A stretch of DNA of 32,849 nucleotides from JASGCP01 sp965263285. Lineage in GTDB: Bacteria; Bacteroidota; Bacteroidia; Chitinophagales; Chitinophagaceae. Positions within the stretch are counted from its first letter, which is position 1. Each line of letters begins with the position of its first letter. The notes beneath the pieces were generated by a model that was not told the origin of the DNA, ran no database searches, and saw only the letters and a list, made by a program, of their open reading frames with translations. Made by a program: the position numbers and the translations under genes. Of this stretch, positions 31,901 to 32,849 are shown in pieces. The DNA is taken from contig CBDHHD010000015.1 in the NCBI GenBank assembly GCA_965263285.1, positions 1 to 32,849 on the forward strand. The letters are read 5' to 3'.

Positions 31901-32849
31901 TTTCTTCAATAGTATATACATCTATCTCTTCCATTCTTAGATACCTTTGTTTTAATATCTCCATAGAAAAAATAGTCCTCAATGCAGGTTGCCATACAAT
32001 CAATTGATTCAAGGCTCTATTCAACTCTTTTATATCTATCTCCGAAAAACAAAATCTTATATAGATCGTATTACTAATGCCTCCTATTTCAAAATTATCT
32101 AAACGACCTAATAAATAGGCTTTTTGCAAATCCGTCATTTCAAACCAATCGTAGCGCTTTTCTTTATTAGGCTCTATTATTAATCTTCTTACATCTACTT
32201 CTGATCGAATATCTTTAAAATCAGACGGACTATATATTACAGTATTTCTCTTAAGTAAATGTTGAATCATATTTTTCAATTCCATTTCCCAAGCATGTCC
32301 CCATAATCCCATCTTCTCTTTACTTAAGCGACCAGTCATCATAAATCTAAATTGACCATTTTCTACTACCGATCCTATTTGCAATCCGTTCTCTTGAACT
32401 GTTACGTTTTTACTATCTACCCAAATGCCTGTATCTGTTATTTTCAATGACCATGGTTGTTGGCGATCTTTCCCATCTATCACGCCTAAGTAATTAAAAA
32501 CAACACAAGGCATATTACTATATCCCCAGCGAATACCATATCCTAAACCATTCCTTTCTATAGAATGAAGTCGCTCTTTAATACTTATGATGCTTTCAGA
32601 GATATCTTCTCCTACAGATAAACATACAGGATGCATCGTAGTAAACCATCCCATTGTATTTCCTATTCTAATCTCTTCCTTCCATTCTTCGCGACCATGA
32701 CTCTCTAATATAATAAACAAATCGCTTTTACCAAATACCTGTCTGAAAGATGCAGCTAAGCTATACAATAACAAATCATTAATTTCTGTATGGTAGGGCT
32801 TATTCCCTTGATAGATGAGTTGCTCTGTCTCTTCTTTACTAAGGCTAAC
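26160..32849 (-). CDS. NRPS, 5' part in window (truncated at the edge): E end, Cy-A(Cys)-PCP, C-A(Ser)
   Basis: The frame is open to the right edge, so the N-terminus lies outside the window. The internal ATG at 32774 falls inside an epimerization domain and is not the start. Domains: E C-terminal half (HGREEW, NTMGWFTTMHPV, VVFNYLG), Cy (D-x4-D 31734-31751), A(Cys) without oxidase, PCP (LGGHSIT, Ser codon 29016-29018), C (HHAILDG 28422-28442), A(Ser) up to motif A8. It ends early in DEQVLNKL-stop where other copies read DEQVIEQAVVLVNE, because of a one-base loss near 26175. Upstream of the E fragment the matching stretch in this window is a Thr-PCP-E module, so the unseen preceding module may be similar. 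Confidence 0.92.
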   Translation of the reverse strand, partial: VSLSKEETEQLIYQGNKPYHTEINDLLLYSLAASFRQVFGKSDLFIILESHGREEWKEEIRIGNTMGWFTTMHPVCLSVGEDISESIISIKERLHSIERNGLGYGIRWGYSNMPCVVFNYLGVIDGKDRQQPWSLKITDTGIWVDSKNVTVQENGLQIGSVVENGQFRFMMTGRLSKEKMGLWGHAWEMELKNMIQHLLKRNTVIYSPSDFKDIRSEVDVRRLIIEPNKEKRYDWFEMTDLQKAYLLGRLDNFEIGGISNTIYIRFCFSEIDIKELNRALNQLIVWQPALRTIFSMEILKQRYLRMEEIDVYTIEEINLETEPYTAVHNEEIANRVFRKDYDAGKFPLFHFVAVRYNDIVVLHHSMDLIILDAQSRQSFWTILIQLYKNKDYQPVFSAISFKDYQDIISQLRYSSWYERDKRYWEEKLSNMPGKPPLLGLEDTSWIKKAHFSEHTLFVDKNTWMSFCKKIESYRLSPAGVILALFGKVIGYYSGVAEFLITITLFNRYHVHKDVNQLWGDFTNTDFFHFLDVGGLFPTIERTSRRLLDDIEHQLYGGQNVQRDWIRAHVADIHKIVSPIVFTGVFNTTGWNDNIVDKEKYFPGEYIEKRYSMGQTSQAWIDLQAIGTEEGFSSKWLFVSELFSKEQIGQMNGQMIAWIEWLSKNDWKEKCVISPLSAFDRNCIFEYEERGRVLASKIERSWLQEYEEKVIQNLSLRDRVSVIDSEQNRMYTHKEIWDLSKKIASILVSEDRTTIAILSEKGMLQVVSAIGIMQSGQAYIPLNIHWSVSRILEIMEESGTKVLLISKKEYGHKRQLQASNIRLLIIEELLLKEWEGDISLPAVLLSDIAYIIYTSGSTGKPKGVAISHENMMNTLIAVNNRYKVIEKDSVLALSELSFDLSVYDIFGLLLVGGRIIFVNDEERQDPQHWLSLIEKHKITLWNTVPQLADLLVDEARTREMRLDSIRLYLLSGDWLPLQLPDKIKRQSKDTQVISLGGATEGSVWSIWYEIGIVEGHWKSIPYGYPMPNQQIYILNHELIHSPVGVEGDIYIGGKGVAQGYWNNEEETKKQFVIHHELGRIYKTGDRGILHAEGWVEFRGRKDFQVKIRGYRVELEEIENKLNKLEGVKQSAVQLFKKNNSEVLVGFVVREQLITKGADETFDKEVFKLEQRGIRKDLTDTITFNDNVSADKLSKVINDSLGLPDYMSLQEIVFLDSMPLTANGKLDKSRLPDPEIEWQSYIAPNTQEEQEMVEIWSEILNIDKGKISIEDSFFNLGGHSITSIRLISKMNSRFNFGLSFKDLFEYPTIRGLIKNSITLKQREQEGDYIPYQLIDSSIVISKEDYEDCYPAGMLQLGMFFEQEKLGHGTYLAFQIQYFSGKCNREKIERCIQTIINRHDILRTGYRMLEDGNIYALVQKRVEVKGKLFFVTDSIEEVRKKEIALAFNREIAGLYRFYIIEQAEGFVLFFSFHHAILDGYSLNLFIRELVDLYQHDNDKLYEEEQIQLLYGEFIRNELSALKNEDTRLFWQEYLAESILLTPQWNFSKSKGVSVVAERQQIEGLRLRQIEDIASKYSCTVEELLLLSYMTVLSLFFNERDITIGLEKHNRIEKEGGDRQLGLFVTMLPFRYELRDKEALGTALSRLRDSVKKIVNHKQYPYNEIKQQLGGRDLFDIAYSYNDFSHFVGNEKIAHINEFLNEELGNITSILFICKVYKYSGGYGFVFSGHSSNIDQAYLSYFVRYYNSVLDQLCKEERVVFKLMNEDYQYLVYDYNKTERDYPKDKTIHQLFEEQVTRTPNNIAVVFEEKQLTYQELNNKANQLSYYLHNNYHTKADDIICLLLERSEWMIIAILGVLKSGAAYCPISPEYPEERILFVLQDTQPKCLIINCKLKIEHVQFPIVNLTDEQFLKELYSLTINHLPLIINSHALAYIIYTSGTTGKPKGVMVEHQGVVNRIVWMQSTYPLNEEDRVLQKTNYSFDVSVWELLWANWVGATIVVLKQGLEKDATQLLSTIQERKITTIHFVPSALVAFLEYIVDKENCLASLKCLFCSGEALELRTVIKFKHLFPAVSIHNLYGPTEASIDVLSANCNNLDKETLVSIGKPIDNTVVYILDSDKRLLPMGAMGELYIGGDGVARGYLNRPELTAEKFIKNPFQTEEDKQKNRNSRLYKTGDLVRMLPDGNIEYIGRNDFQVKIRGYRIELGEIENRIQGFQTRIEGLKDEQVLNKL
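26171..26180 (-). other. Frameshift site 1 (one base missing)
   Basis: The plus strand reads TCAATACTTG here, while modules 5 and 8 read TCAATAACTTG at the same place. Loss of one A changes DEQVIEQAVV to DEQVLNKL-stop. The run is only two bases long, so it is not a classical long homopolymer error, but the region is multiply repeated and prone to misassembly. Confidence 0.8.
28906..32249 (-). other. NRPS module 1: Cy-A(Cys)-PCP, oxidase missing
   Basis: The heterocyclization domain runs from about 32180 (EMTDLQKAYLLGR) to 30830, with D-x4-D (DLIILD) in place of HHxxxDG and a GDFTNTDFF block. The adenylation domain (about 30825-29150) has IYTSGSTGKPKG, IYKTGDR and NGKLDK. Its pocket residues, read by alignment to GrsA, are DLYNLSLVWK, one conservative change from the cysteine code DLYNLSLIWK. 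PCP Ser codon is 29016-29018. The oxidase found between motifs A8 and A10 in modules 3 and 7 is absent: the frame joins TFNDN directly to VSADKL at 29294/29295. The expected product unit is a thiazoline, unless oxidized in trans. Confidence 0.88.
32250..32849 (-). other. Epimerization domain, C-terminal half, cut by the window edge
   Basis: The motifs TEINDLLL, ESHGREEW, NTMGWFTTMHPV and VVFNYLG are the later conserved blocks of NRPS epimerization domains, which convert the carrier-bound L-residue to D. The first half with the HHxxxDG motif lies beyond the right edge. Where it overlaps, it is nearly identical to the complete E domain at about 10600-11890. A D-configured residue is therefore expected immediately before the first cysteine of this stretch. 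Confidence 0.85.

Larger units (their letters stand above)
27006..32849 (-). repeat. Long cassette repeat, copy I (E-Cy-A(Cys)-PCP-C-A start)
   Basis: Near-identical to 4437-11222. Length is 5,844 bp against 6,786 bp; the 942-bp difference equals the oxidase segment exactly, so there is no other net length change. The repeat continues past the right edge. On the left it ends at motif A3 of the following adenylation domain, where the variable core begins. Confidence 0.88.

Noticed and set aside
32774..32774. ATG at 32774 as the NRPS start
   Set aside because: The reading frame continues unbroken to the window edge with E-domain sequence matching the copy at about 11150-11222.

Overview
The window is almost entirely one giant non-ribosomal peptide synthetase (NRPS) gene on the minus strand, running from the right edge (5' part outside the window) to a TAA at 2373. 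An IS1634-like insertion sequence lies just beyond its 3' end (about 67-2293). The DNA is very AT-rich. Heptamer-type low-complexity repeats (ggttaat and ttcaatt types) and a possible TAnnTTTG promoter box fit an AT-rich member of the Bacteroidota, possibly a symbiont or marine lineage. This placement is inference; no housekeeping gene is present to confirm it.

Layout in the direction of transcription (right to left): the C-terminal half of an epimerization (E) domain at the right edge; module 1 Cy-A(Cys)-PCP without oxidase; module 2 C-A(Ser)-PCP; module 3 Cy-A(Cys)-Ox-PCP; module 4 C-A(X1)-PCP; module 5 C-A(X2)-PCP; module 6 C-A(Thr)-PCP-E; module 7 Cy-A(Cys)-Ox-PCP; module 8 C-A(X3)-PCP; then a terminal thioesterase. 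Reading pocket residues by eye gives DLYNLSLVWK for all three Cys domains, DVWHFSLIDK for Ser and DFWNVGMIHK for Thr. X1 (DPEQIGEVTK) and X2 (DAEDTGEIVK) are Lys/Orn-like at best. X3 (DAQKIGHIGK) is unassigned. The inferred chain is ...D-Xaa - thiazoline - Ser - thiazole - X1 - X2 - D-Thr - thiazole (or thiazoline) - X3, released by the TE by hydrolysis or cyclization.

The frame is broken twice by single-base indels (about 26175, -1; about 23853, +1). They cancel, so the first and last parts share a frame. If they are sequencing or assembly errors, the window encodes one uninterrupted polypeptide of about 10,158 codons plus whatever lies upstream. If real, the gene is broken.

The most interesting feature is how the gene seems to have been built. 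A cassette, [E end]-Cy-A(Cys)-Ox-PCP-C-A(N-terminal part), recurs almost unchanged. Copies at 27006-32849 and 4437-11222 differ in length by exactly 942 bp, which is one clean in-frame removal of the oxidase domain. All five non-Cys adenylation domains share near-identical outer parts but carry different substrate-pocket cores, a pattern of A-core swapping. One oxidase copy has changes in its most conserved motif. No transporter, regulator, tailoring enzyme, tRNA, rRNA or CRISPR array is visible.
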